Below, in pieces: positions 1 through 7,304 of a stretch of 64,000 nt of DNA (positions are counted from its first letter, which is position 1; every line of letters begins with the position of its first letter). A program made the translations under genes and the position numbers. A model generated the notes under the pieces. It was not told where the DNA came from. It did no database searches and saw only the letters and a list, made by a program, of their open reading frames with translations. This DNA is from Bacteroides sp. 519. Its GTDB lineage: Bacteria > Bacteroidota > Bacteroidia > Bacteroidales > Bacteroidaceae. Location: NCBI RefSeq assembly GCF_010500955.1, contig NZ_QVMJ01000024.1:62001-126000 (forward strand). Reading direction: 5' to 3'.

Positions 1-992
1 TGTTGAGTCATCCAGTTGGCAATGATTGAACCTCCCCGCGAAACGATTCCCGTTACACGGTCTTTCACCAGTGGCAGATGGGCACGCAACAGCCCTGCAT
101 GAATAGTAAAATAATCAACTCCCTGTTCGCACTGTTCTATCAGGGTGTCGCGGTATATCTCCCAGTTCAGTGCAGCGATTTGGCCGTTCACTTTCTCCAA
201 TGTTTGATACAATGGAACAGTACCCACCGGAACAGGTGTGTTACGGATAATCCATTCGCGTGTTTCGTGAATGTGATCGCCGGTAGAGAGGTCCATCAGC
301 GTATCTCCACCCCATTTGCAACTCCAGAGTGCCTTCTCTACTTCCTCGTCAATACCGGATAACAAGGCCGAGTTACCAATATTGGTGTTAATCTTTACTA
401 GGAAGTTTGTGCCGATAATCATCGGTTCGGCTTCGGGATGGTTAATGTTAGCCGGGATAATGGCTCGTCCGCTTGCCACTTCTTCACGCACAAACCCGGG
501 CGTAATATGGCTTTCTATGCCCAGTTCCTCGTTTTGAAGATTCTCGCGGATAGCTACATATTCCATCTCCGGGGTAATAATTCCCTGTTGAGCATAGTAC
601 ATTTGCGATACGGTCTTGCCCGGTTTTGCCCTTCGGGGATAGTTGATAAGTGGGAAGCGAATACTATCCAGAGAAGAATTTTGTAGTCGCTCGTTGCTGT
701 AACAGGATGTAAATTCGGTAAGTTGCACTGTATCCTCCCTGTTTTCAATCCATTGTTCGCGCAAGCGGGGCAAACCTTTGCTGATATCTATTTCTATATC
801 CGGGTCGGAGTAAGGGCCGCTTGTATCATAAATGGTTACGGTAGGATTCTCTTCTACCAACCTTTTTCCGTTTTCTATTTTAATGGTATCCAGTTGCGAA
901 ACGGCACGCATGCCAACAGCCACCGGATGTATTTTCCCCTTCACATAGATTTTATTAGAAGAAGGATATGTTATACGTTGATTTAATTTCAT
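1..992 (-). CDS. thiC: Phosphomethylpyrimidine synthase ThiC (3' part missing)
   Basis: ThiC is the radical-SAM enzyme that turns aminoimidazole ribotide into HMP-phosphate, the pyrimidine half of thiamine. The reverse-strand reading frame from the ATG at 992 is open to the window edge (about 330 residues). It contains family stretches such as NYPRRAKPGKTVSQMYYA, GIITPEMEYVAIREN and CEQGVDYFTIHAGLL. The C-terminal Fe-S cysteine motif would lie beyond position 1. The gene follows thiG on the same strand across a 100-bp gap holding an inverted repeat, and is probably the next gene of the riboswitch-led thiamine operon. Family assignment is certain; co-transcription is inferred. Confidence 0.96.
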   Translation of the reverse strand, partial: MKLNQRITYPSSNKIYVKGKIHPVAVGMRAVSQLDTIKIENGKRLVEENPTVTIYDTSGPYSDPDIEIDISKGLPRLREQWIENREDTVQLTEFTSCYSNERLQNSSLDSIRFPLINYPRRAKPGKTVSQMYYAQQGIITPEMEYVAIRENLQNEELGIESHITPGFVREEVASGRAIIPANINHPEAEPMIIGTNFLVKINTNIGNSALLSGIDEEVEKALWSCKWGGDTLMDLSTGDHIHETREWIIRNTPVPVGTVPLYQTLEKVNGQIAALNWEIYRDTLIEQCEQGVDYFTIHAGLLRAHLPLVKDRVTGIVSRGGSIIANWMTQ

Positions 993-1000
993 AAATGATA

Positions 1001-1081
1001 ATGTGTTAATGTGCCAATATGCCAATGTGCCAATTAACAATGCGCAGCCAATTGGCATATTGTCGCATTGGCATATTGTCG
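1001..1081. repeat. Word-repeat hairpin (TGCCAATAT words) between thiG and thiC
   Basis: Tandem TGCCAAT-containing 9-10-mers (1011-1034) face inverted ATTGGCATA copies (1050-1080) around the centre AATGCGCAGCC (1039-1049). A second element of the same family, with the reverse complement of this centre, lies at 14231-14333. It could fold in the thiG-thiC transcript or act as a terminator or attenuator; function unknown. Confidence 0.8.
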
Positions 1082-1092
1082 GATTAGTTAGG

Positions 1093-1860
1093 TTACATCA
1101 GAAATGAAGTTAACGGACTACTCGCATCGGCCACCGGTGTTTTCCCCGCCAATCGTGCCTCATGAGCCATTCGACCAGCCTCAACGGCAAGGCAGAAAGC
1201 ACGGGCCATGGCTACCGGATCTCCCGCTATAGCTATAGCTGTATTTACCAATACTGCATCAGCACCCATCTCCAGTGCTTCGGCTGCATGCGATGGAGCA
1301 CCTATGCCCGCATCTACAACCACTGGTATATTGCTTTGCTCAATAATGATTTCCAGCAGATCGCGCGTAAGCAATCCCCGATTTGTTCCTATGGGAGCGC
1401 CCAGCGGCATTACCGTAGCCGCCCCGGCACCTTCAAGCAATTTGCACAATACCGGATCGGCTTGTATGTATGGTAAAACCACAAAACCAAGTTTGGCAAG
1501 TTCTTCAGTGGCTTTAAGTGTCTCTATCGGGTCGGGCAGCAAATAGCGCGGATCGGGATGAATTTCTAGTTTCAGCCAGTTTGTTTCAAAGGCTTCGCGT
1601 GCCAGTTGAGCAGCAAAAACAGCCTCTTTAGCATTCCGAACGCCCGAAGTATTGGGTAATAATTGAATGCCGGGCTTTTGAATATGCACCAACATATCGT
1701 CTTCTTTGTTCTCTAAGTCGAGGCGTTTCATGGCTACAGTAACCATTTGAGTTTGTGATACCGCAATGGCTTCACGCATTACGGTATTGGAACTGAATTT
1801 CCCAGTTCCTAAAAAGAGCCGTGAATCGAACTCTTTTCCTGCAATAATTAACTTCTTCAT
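1093..1860 (-). CDS. thiG: Thiazole synthase ThiG
   Basis: ThiG condenses deoxyxylulose 5-phosphate, dehydroglycine and the ThiS thiocarboxylate sulfur into the thiazole phosphate ring. The 255-residue protein has the normal family length and a TIM-barrel pattern. It starts MKKLIIAGKEFDSRLFLGTGK and carries NWLKLEIHPDP with the Schiff-base lysine region, MPLGAPIGTNRGL, and VVVDAGIGAPSHAAEALEMG for phosphate binding. It lies between thiE and thiC, but a 217-bp gap with a palindrome array separates it from thiE. It is therefore either in the same transcript with a structured spacer or has its own promoter there. Confidence 0.97.
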   Translation of the reverse strand: MKKLIIAGKEFDSRLFLGTGKFSSNTVMREAIAVSQTQMVTVAMKRLDLENKEDDMLVHIQKPGIQLLPNTSGVRNAKEAVFAAQLAREAFETNWLKLEIHPDPRYLLPDPIETLKATEELAKLGFVVLPYIQADPVLCKLLEGAGAATVMPLGAPIGTNRGLLTRDLLEIIIEQSNIPVVVDAGIGAPSHAAEALEMGADAVLVNTAIAIAGDPVAMARAFCLAVEAGRMAHEARLAGKTPVADASSPLTSFLM

Positions 1861-1889
1861 ATCTTTTATACTATAAGTTTAGTGTTTAT

Positions 1890-2040
1890 AAAGCATTGCA
1901 TTTGGCTTATGAACACCCGGGTGTTCACTCTTTGTACACCCGGATGTACGGTGCTTGTACACCTGGGTGTACAGACCGTGTACACCCGGGTGTTAGCATG
2001 TCGTACACCCGGGTGTTCCGAAACAAAATGCAATAGCATT
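1890..2040. repeat. Array of five ACACCCGGGTGT palindromes with exact 23-bp period
   Basis: Five 16-bp units of the form GTACACCCGGGTGTAC start at 1911, 1934, 1957, 1980 and 2003, exactly 23 bp apart. They are separated by unrelated 7-bp spacers (ACTCTTT, GGTGCTT, AGACCGT, GCATGTC). Unit 1 is a perfect palindrome; the others have at most one or two mismatches. An outer inverted pair, ATTGCATTT (1895-1903) and AAATGCAAT (2026-2034), brackets the array. It lies between thiE and thiG. It could be a multi-site operator or a series of RNA hairpins; nothing in the sequence decides this. Confidence 0.93.
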
Positions 2041-2077
2041 CAAAAGGAATACCATTATGTATTGAACGTGATGCTAC

Positions 2078-2695
2078 TTATATGAAAGTTAAAATCCGGT
2101 TTGTTTCCATTATCGGGTCATCAGCTTGTAATATGGTTGATGATAAAGCAATACCGGCAATACCAGTGCGCATCAATACTGGGATATCGTTCAATGTAAT
2201 TCCGCCAATAGCCAGAATGGGGATATCTATGCTGTGCAGCCTGCATTGGGCTATTATCTCCTGATAACCGGATAGTCCGAGAACGGGACTAAGATTCTTT
2301 TTGGTGGTTGTGAAACGGAATGGTCCCAGCCCAATGTAATCTACTCCCTGCGAAACAAGGTGCCGGATATCTTCGAAAGTATTGGCTGTTCCACCAATCA
2401 CAAAATTGTTTCCCAGTATTTTTCTGGCTTCGGCAGGTGGCATATCCAGCTTACCAAGGTGAACGCCGGTAGCTTTTACATTCAGGCAAACCTGTACATG
2501 ATCGTCAATGTAAAGTTGGGCACCGTAAGCATCGCACAATTCTTTGGTTTTGATGGCTGTTTGTTCTACTTCGGCAACTGGTGAGTCTTTCATCCGGAGC
2601 TGTATATTTTTGCAACCTCCTTTCAATGCAATTTCTGCCGATTGCAGATAGGTATATCTATCAGTACAATGGGTGATAAATAATAATCCGTTCAT
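2078..2695 (-). CDS. thiE: Thiamine-phosphate synthase ThiE
   Basis: ThiE joins HMP-pyrophosphate to thiazole phosphate to give thiamine phosphate. The protein has the TIM-barrel signatures of the family: NIQLRMKDSP for pyrophosphate binding, YIDDHVQVC with the two metal-binding aspartates, GVHLGKLDMP, GVDYIGLGPFRFTTTKKN and ILAIGGI. I place the start at the ATG at 2695 (205 residues, MNGLLFITHCTDRYTYLQ). A longer frame upstream would overlap the preceding gene, whereas this start leaves a 13-bp gap. It is part of the thiD-thiS-tenI-thiE run. Confidence 0.95.
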   Translation of the reverse strand: MNGLLFITHCTDRYTYLQSAEIALKGGCKNIQLRMKDSPVAEVEQTAIKTKELCDAYGAQLYIDDHVQVCLNVKATGVHLGKLDMPPAEARKILGNNFVIGGTANTFEDIRHLVSQGVDYIGLGPFRFTTTKKNLSPVLGLSGYQEIIAQCRLHSIDIPILAIGGITLNDIPVLMRTGIAGIALSSTILQADDPIMETNRILTFI

Positions 2696-2708
2696 ATTGT
2701 GTTCTTTT

Positions 2709-3305
2709 TCATAACTTGTTTTGTAATCTATAAAACCGGGTAAGCAGTGCATCTATATCCCCATCCAGGTGAAAATTACCCCAAAGTGAACCCAGAACAG
2801 CCACCCCTCCAAAACCATAACCGGCTACCAGCGGAATTTTATCTATTGATATTCCGCCTAATGCGTATATCCGGTGATTAATAATCCCTTTATCCCTTGC
2901 AGCAATTAACTCGCTGTTTGTGAATGCTTTATTATATCCTGTTTTAGAGATACTATCGAATATAGGACTCAGAAAGCCATACTCCCAGTTGTCCGTATCG
3001 GTTAATTCACTCAAGGAATGAAACGATTTACTAATCGTTAGAGACTCTTTTTGCGGAGGCTCCGGGTTTCTTCGGTTAAGATGTACTCCTTTTATTGTAT
3101 ATTCTCCGGCAAGCGAAAAATGATCGTGCAGCATAATCCGGGTACGATACTCCGGTTTAATTTCTTCCAGAATAGCGGCCAGTTGTTGTTGGGTGGAGTA
3201 AGGTTTCCGCAGATGCAAAGTCTCTAACCCTTCTTTAAACAACAGGTTTATGATGGCCGCTTCATTATACAACTCCTTTTCGGGCGTAATAACAATTAGT
3301 TTCAT
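2709..3305 (-). CDS. TenI/ThiE-like thiamine-phosphate synthase paralog
   Basis: This is a second ThiE-superfamily protein directly upstream of thiE. It keeps the barrel landmarks (TLHLRKPYSTQQQ, KGVHLNRRNPEPP, GFLSPIFDSISKTGY, IYALGGI). The Asp-Asp metal site of true ThiE is replaced by MLHDHF, and the QLRxK pyrophosphate motif is altered to LHLRKP. That pattern matches the TenI branch, which in Bacillus subtilis is a thiazole tautomerase, so I infer a thiazole-processing role over synthase activity. The ATG at 3305 sits 4 bp after the thiS stop and follows GGAGGA, giving 198 residues. Confidence 0.85.
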   Translation of the reverse strand: MKLIVITPEKELYNEAAIINLLFKEGLETLHLRKPYSTQQQLAAILEEIKPEYRTRIMLHDHFSLAGEYTIKGVHLNRRNPEPPQKESLTISKSFHSLSELTDTDNWEYGFLSPIFDSISKTGYNKAFTNSELIAARDKGIINHRIYALGGISIDKIPLVAGYGFGGVAVLGSLWGNFHLDGDIDALLTRFYRLQNKL

Positions 3306-3309
3306 CTGG

Positions 3310-3510
3310 CTATCCTCCCGATACGGCATGGATTAGCATCAGTTCTACTCCATCAGTCAGTAGTACTTCTGTCCATCGGGCTTTGGGTATTACTTCATAA
3401 TCAATAGCTACGGCAATTCCAAGTAGTTTAATGCCTGTACTCTCCATAAAATCGGCAAGGGATATGCCTTCTTTAACCTCGTACGGTTTTTGGTTTACAT
3501 AAACAGTCAT
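3310..3510 (-). CDS. thiS: Sulfur carrier protein ThiS
   Basis: ThiS is a 66-residue ubiquitin-fold protein whose C-terminal Gly-Gly is adenylated and thiocarboxylated to deliver sulfur to ThiG. The sequence begins MTVYVNQKPYEVKEG and ends HAVSGG, so the essential tail is intact. Its ATG overlaps the thiD stop as ATGA, which implies translational coupling. The activating enzyme (ThiF) is not in the window. Confidence 0.95.
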   Translation of the reverse strand: MTVYVNQKPYEVKEGISLADFMESTGIKLLGIAVAIDYEVIPKARWTEVLLTDGVELMLIHAVSGG

Positions 3511-4340
3511 ATCTTTTTTGTTTTTAGTGGTTGCGGCGAAAAGAAGTGATTTAGCGGTCCGTTTCCTTGTCCGGTGGTGATATCTTTTCCGGCTTCAATG
3601 GCAGCAGTTATGTAACTCTTTGCCATCTCCACCGATTTAATCAGCTCGTACCCTTGCGCCAAACAGGCCGTTATGGCCGATGCATACGTACAACCGGTAC
3701 CGTGCAGATTGTTCGACTTTACAAACGGTACAGAAAAAGAAACGGGAGATTGATTGGGGGTAAAAAGAATATCGGTAGATTGTTTGCCTGCCCGATGGCC
3801 TCCTTTAATTAAAAGAGCACAACATCCCTCGGCCAGCAATACATCGGCTGCCCGGTGTATATCGTTTTCGTTGTTTATCTCAATGCCCGATAGCCTGGCT
3901 GCTTCGGGGATATTGGGAGTTATCAGCGTTGCTCGCTTGTATAATAATGAGCGAAAGGCAGAGATAGCCTTATCCGAAGTCAGTTGCGAGCCGCTGGTTG
4001 AAACCAGTACGGGATCAACAACCAGATTCGGCAGCTTGTACTGGTCTATGGTTTGGGCAACTACCTCAATGATTTCGGCATTGGGCAACATTCCGGTTTT
4101 AACGGCATCAATAGTGATGTCGCTTAATACAGTTTGCAGTTGTGTGCGTATAATTTGGGGGGATAATACTTCTACCGAACGGACTTCGTGCGTATTTTGA
4201 GCGGTAATAGCTGTTATTACAGATGTTCCGAATATGCCCAGAGCGGCAAAGGTTTTCAGATCAGCCTGAATGCCTGCCCCACCTCCACTATCGGAGCCGG
4301 CAATAGTTAATGCGGTAAAATATCTTTGTTTTGGTTCCAT
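3507..4340 (-). CDS. thiD: Hydroxymethylpyrimidine/phosphomethylpyrimidine kinase ThiD
   Basis: ThiD phosphorylates HMP and HMP-phosphate to HMP-pyrophosphate, the substrate of ThiE. This ribokinase-fold protein of 277 residues has the family start ALTIAGSDSGGGAGIQADLKTFAALG, the segment DPVLVSTSG, TPNIPEAARLSG, and the catalytic NNLHGTGCTYASAI near the C-terminus. It is the first gene of the operon. Its ATG lies a few bases past a TPP riboswitch, so its translation is very likely shut off by thiamine pyrophosphate. Confidence 0.97.
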   Translation of the reverse strand: MEPKQRYFTALTIAGSDSGGGAGIQADLKTFAALGIFGTSVITAITAQNTHEVRSVEVLSPQIIRTQLQTVLSDITIDAVKTGMLPNAEIIEVVAQTIDQYKLPNLVVDPVLVSTSGSQLTSDKAISAFRSLLYKRATLITPNIPEAARLSGIEINNENDIHRAADVLLAEGCCALLIKGGHRAGKQSTDILFTPNQSPVSFSVPFVKSNNLHGTGCTYASAITACLAQGYELIKSVEMAKSYITAAIEAGKDITTGQGNGPLNHFFSPQPLKTKKI

Positions 4341-4344
4341 AATC

Positions 4345-4420
4345 TCATTCCTACGGCGGCATTATCCGCATCAGGTTATAAGGGTTTAATCTCAGCCATA
4401 AGTAGGCACCCCTTGATGAT
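4345..4420 (-). ncRNA. TPP riboswitch (THI element) upstream of thiD
   Basis: Read on the minus strand, the leader contains the THI-box landmarks in order: GGGGTGCC, GGCTGAGAT, ACCCTTATAACCTGAT, GGATAATGCC and GTAGGAATGAG. The element ends about 7 nt before the thiD ATG and no T-run terminator lies between. Control is therefore probably translational, by hiding the start region. It would respond to thiamine pyrophosphate and regulate the operon. Confidence 0.96.
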
Positions 4421-4425
4421 GGTGG

Positions 4426-4433
4426 CAAAGGTA
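4426..4433 (-). promoter_or_regulatory. Bacteroidota-type -7 box for the thi operon
   Basis: TACCTTTG on the minus strand fits the TAnnTTTG consensus exactly. It lies just upstream of the riboswitch 5' end, so the aptamer would be the first part of the transcript. Confidence 0.7.
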
Positions 4434-4486
4434 AGTATTTTAGTTGAAAGATGAAAGATGAGTATTGAAAGTTAACTCTAAATGAT

Positions 4487-4494
4487 TACATTTG
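4487..4494 (+). promoter_or_regulatory. Bacteroidota-type -7 box for the AAA-ATPase gene
   Basis: TACATTTG fits TAnnTTTG. It rules out the longer TTG-initiated frame from 4492, which overlaps the box, and supports the ATG at 4540. Confidence 0.65.
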
Positions 4495-4539
4495 TGTTTT
4501 AGAGTAAACTGTAATGCTCGAATAACTGTTATAGATAGT

Positions 4540-5694
4540 ATGAATAATTCAGCCGATACCCGTTTCCCCCGTCGTTATCCCATAGGTATACAAAGTTTTG
4601 AAAAACTTCGTAGCGAGGGCTATCTGTATGTAGATAAAACATCACAGATGTATAAACTGATTCAGATGGGCAACCCTTATTTCCTGAGCCGTCCTCGTCG
4701 GTTTGGTAAAAGTTTGATGCTTTCTACTTTAGAGGCTTACTTTCTGGGAAAGAAAGAACTTTTCAAAGGGCTCTTTATTGAAACAGTAGAAAAAGACTGG
4801 AAAACATATCCTGTAATTAAGCTCAGTTTGAATGCGGAAAGGTATGAAAACCGACAAAGCTTGTATGATATACTTGAGCGGAAACTCCTTGAATGGGAAG
4901 AGTTGTACGAAACCGGTGGTAAAGGAATTACTCATTCCGGACGCTTTATGGAAGTAATTAAAAGTGCTTATGAAAAGACAGGGCTTCGTGTTGTGGTACT
5001 AATTGATGAATATGATAAACCTCTCTTGCGTAGTTTCCATGATGAAAAACTTCAAGATGATTTCCGTGAGATACTAACTGCTTTTTACACAGTACTTAAA
5101 GATGCTGATGAATGGATTCAATTTGTTTTTATTACTGGGGTTACTAAATTTGCTCAGGTAGGGATATTCAGTAATCTTAATCAATTAATGGATATCAGTT
5201 TCGATCCGCGCTTTGCCGATCTTTGTGGATTAACACAACAGGAAATAGAAGACAATTTTGCACCTGGATTAGAAACGCTTGCCCAAAACAATAACATATC
5301 TCGTGAGATGGCTGTACAAAGGCTTACCCGCATGTACGATGGTTATCATTTCAGTTACAACAATATGGTAGGAATGTTTAACCCGTTCAGTGTGTTGAAT
5401 TGTTTGTCTTCGGGTATGTTTGAGCATTATTGGTTTGCCAGCGGTACACCTACTTTTCTGGTCGAAATGTTGAAGAAAACCGATATGGATTTGCGTGGAC
5501 TTGAAGATATTGAAGTGTCAACTGTATTTTTAGCTTATGACCAGACAAATTGGGGAAATACTACACAAATGCTTTATCGAATGGGATATCTAACAATTAA
5601 ATCGTATGATGAACGGTTTCGTATGTGTAAATTGGGATATCCGAATGAAGAAGTAAAATCAGGTTTATTACATTATACTACACACATAGCATAA
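4540..5694 (+). CDS. AAA-ATPase-like (PF09820) protein, C-terminally truncated
   Basis: This belongs to the large Bacteroidota family of AAA-ATPase-like proteins that normally carry a C-terminal PD-(D/E)XK nuclease-like domain; cellular role unknown. The N-terminal part is typical: FPRRYPIGIQSFEKLRSEGYLYVDKT, the nucleotide-binding FLSRPRRFGKSLMLSTL, VVLIDEYDKPL (Walker B), FITGVTKFAQVGIFSNLNQL and YDGYHFS. The protein stops at residue 384, after LGYPNEEVKSGLLHY. Full-length relatives usually run to about 500-550 residues, so the nuclease-like domain is absent. This is probably a 3' deletion or frameshift, and the gene may be a pseudogene. It is a singleton between the thi operon and asnS. 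Confidence 0.8.
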   Translation: MNNSADTRFPRRYPIGIQSFEKLRSEGYLYVDKTSQMYKLIQMGNPYFLSRPRRFGKSLMLSTLEAYFLGKKELFKGLFIETVEKDWKTYPVIKLSLNAERYENRQSLYDILERKLLEWEELYETGGKGITHSGRFMEVIKSAYEKTGLRVVVLIDEYDKPLLRSFHDEKLQDDFREILTAFYTVLKDADEWIQFVFITGVTKFAQVGIFSNLNQLMDISFDPRFADLCGLTQQEIEDNFAPGLETLAQNNNISREMAVQRLTRMYDGYHFSYNNMVGMFNPFSVLNCLSSGMFEHYWFASGTPTFLVEMLKKTDMDLRGLEDIEVSTVFLAYDQTNWGNTTQMLYRMGYLTIKSYDERFRMCKLGYPNEEVKSGLLHYTTHIA

Positions 5695-5721
5695 AAAAGG
5701 GATACCCCCAAGAGTATCCCT
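5695..5721 (-). terminator. Intrinsic terminator of asnS
   Basis: The inverted repeat GGGATAC/GTATCCC (5699-5720) is followed on the minus strand by TTTTTT. It lies 25 bp past the asnS stop. Confidence 0.8.
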
Positions 5722-5745
5722 CACATATATATTCAATACTTTTAC

Positions 5746-7149
5746 TTAGAATTCCGCATTATTCGGTGTACGTGGGAAAGGAATCACATCACGAATATTG
5801 CTCATGCCTGTAACAAACAGTAATAAGCGTTCAAACCCAAGTCCGAAGCCAGAGTGGGGTGCAGTACCGTAACGGCGTGTATCCATGTACCACCAGATAT
5901 CTTTTTCGGGTACTCCCATTTCTTTGGCACGACGCGACAGTTTCTCGTAATCCTCTTCACGTTGCGAACCACCAATAATTTCGCCAATCTTAGGGAACAG
6001 TACATCCATGGCACGAACTGTTTTACCATCTTCATTCTGTTTCATGTAGAATGATTTGATTTCTTTTGGGTAATCAGTCAAAATAACCGGCTTCTTGAAG
6101 TGGTTTTCCACCAGGTAACGTTCGTGTTCCGAAGCTAAATCGGCACCCCAGAATATTGGGAATTCAAACTTATGACCATCGGCTACAGCCTTTTCGAGTA
6201 TTTCTACCCCTTCGGTATAAGTAAGACGTACAAATTCGTTTGAAAGAACAAAGTTCAAACGGTCAATCAATTCTTTGTCGAACATGTTGTTCAAGAACTG
6301 AATATCATCCATACAGTTATCTAATGCCCACTGCAAACAGTACTTGATGAAATCTTCGGCCAGTTGCATGTTGTCCTCAATTTCATTGAAAGCAACTTCC
6401 GGCTCAATCATCCAGAACTCTGCCAGGTGGCGTGGAGTATTTGAGTTTTCGGCACGGAATGTAGGACCAAATGTGTAAATCGCTCCCAATGACATTGCAG
6501 CCAACTCTCCTTCCAACTGACCGGATACTGTCAGGCTGGTTTGTTTTCCAAAGAAATCGTTCTTATAATCTATTGCTCCTGTTTCGTCGTGTTTCAGATC
6601 GTACAGGTTCATGGTAGTAACCTGAAACATTTGTCCGGCGCCTTCACAATCCGATCCTGTAACGATAGGAGTATGGAAATAGAAGAATCCCCTGTCGTGA
6701 AAGAACTTATGTATGGCAATAGCCATGTGGTGACGAATACGGAAGATAGCTCCAAATGTGTTGGTACGTGGGCGCAAGTGAGCCACTTCGCGTAGAAATT
6801 CCATCGAGTGACCTTTCTTTTGCAAAGGATAAGTGTTATCGGCTGCACCAAGAACTTCGATTTCGGTAGCTTGTACCTCAGCGCTTTGACCAGAGCCTAC
6901 CGACTCTGTCAATGTACCATTTACACTAATACATGCACCAGTAGTAATAAGTTTCAGCATCTCTTCGTCGAAGTTTGCCAAATCAACAACTACCTGTATA
7001 TTATTTATTGTAGAACCGTCATTTAATGCGATGAAATTCACTTGTTTACTTCCTCTACGGGTGCGTACCCAACCTTTCACATTGATTGTTGTTCCAAATT
7101 TATCGGAAGCCAACAAATCGATAATCTTTGTTCTACTAATCTTTTCCAT
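5746..7149 (-). CDS. asnS: Asparagine--tRNA ligase AsnRS
   Basis: AsnRS is the class II synthetase that charges tRNA-Asn in the cytoplasm. The 467-residue protein has an N-terminal OB-fold anticodon-binding domain (GWVRTRRGSKQVNFIALNDG). It then has the class II core with motif 2 (TFRAENSNTPRHLAEFWMIEPE) and motif 3 (GFGLGFERLLLFVTG). The C-terminal RDVIPFPRTP fits AsnRS over AspRS. The length is normal. It is monocistronic in appearance, with a repeat-rich leader upstream and a terminator downstream. Confidence 0.97.
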   Translation of the reverse strand: MEKISRTKIIDLLASDKFGTTINVKGWVRTRRGSKQVNFIALNDGSTINNIQVVVDLANFDEEMLKLITTGACISVNGTLTESVGSGQSAEVQATEIEVLGAADNTYPLQKKGHSMEFLREVAHLRPRTNTFGAIFRIRHHMAIAIHKFFHDRGFFYFHTPIVTGSDCEGAGQMFQVTTMNLYDLKHDETGAIDYKNDFFGKQTSLTVSGQLEGELAAMSLGAIYTFGPTFRAENSNTPRHLAEFWMIEPEVAFNEIEDNMQLAEDFIKYCLQWALDNCMDDIQFLNNMFDKELIDRLNFVLSNEFVRLTYTEGVEILEKAVADGHKFEFPIFWGADLASEHERYLVENHFKKPVILTDYPKEIKSFYMKQNEDGKTVRAMDVLFPKIGEIIGGSQREEDYEKLSRRAKEMGVPEKDIWWYMDTRRYGTAPHSGFGLGFERLLLFVTGMSNIRDVIPFPRTPNNAEF

Positions 7150-7154
7150 AAAAT

Positions 7155-7304
7155 TTTTAATTTACGATTTACAAATTTACGATTTACGATTGAAATTACA
7201 TTGTAAAATCAATTGTAAACCGTAAATCTGCAAATCTGCTCTTGTTATAATTGGTGATTCACGATGTTATTTTGATCGTAAATCGTAAATCGTCAAATTG
7301 TAAA
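7155..7304. repeat. Word-repeat element (ATTTACGATTTAC) between asnS and the pseudouridine synthase gene
   Basis: Tandem words AATTTACGATTTAC (7160-7192) face inverted copies GTAAATC/CGTAAATCGTAAATCG (7215-7230 and 7277-7304). This gives a long imperfect inverted repeat with a roughly 50-bp centre. It abuts the stop of the downstream-coded gene at 7305. It belongs to the same style of element seen at other intergenic sites here, but its centre lacks the ATGCNGCA motif. Confidence 0.7.

Noticed and set aside
1911..2018. CRISPR array
   Set aside because: Units of 16 bp with 7-bp spacers are far below CRISPR dimensions, units are palindromic throughout, and no cas gene is present.
1882..2085. 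A 67-codon plus-strand frame across the thiE-thiG gap
   Set aside because: It is the translation of the 23-bp palindrome array (repeated VHLGVQTVYTRV-like words), not a protein pattern.
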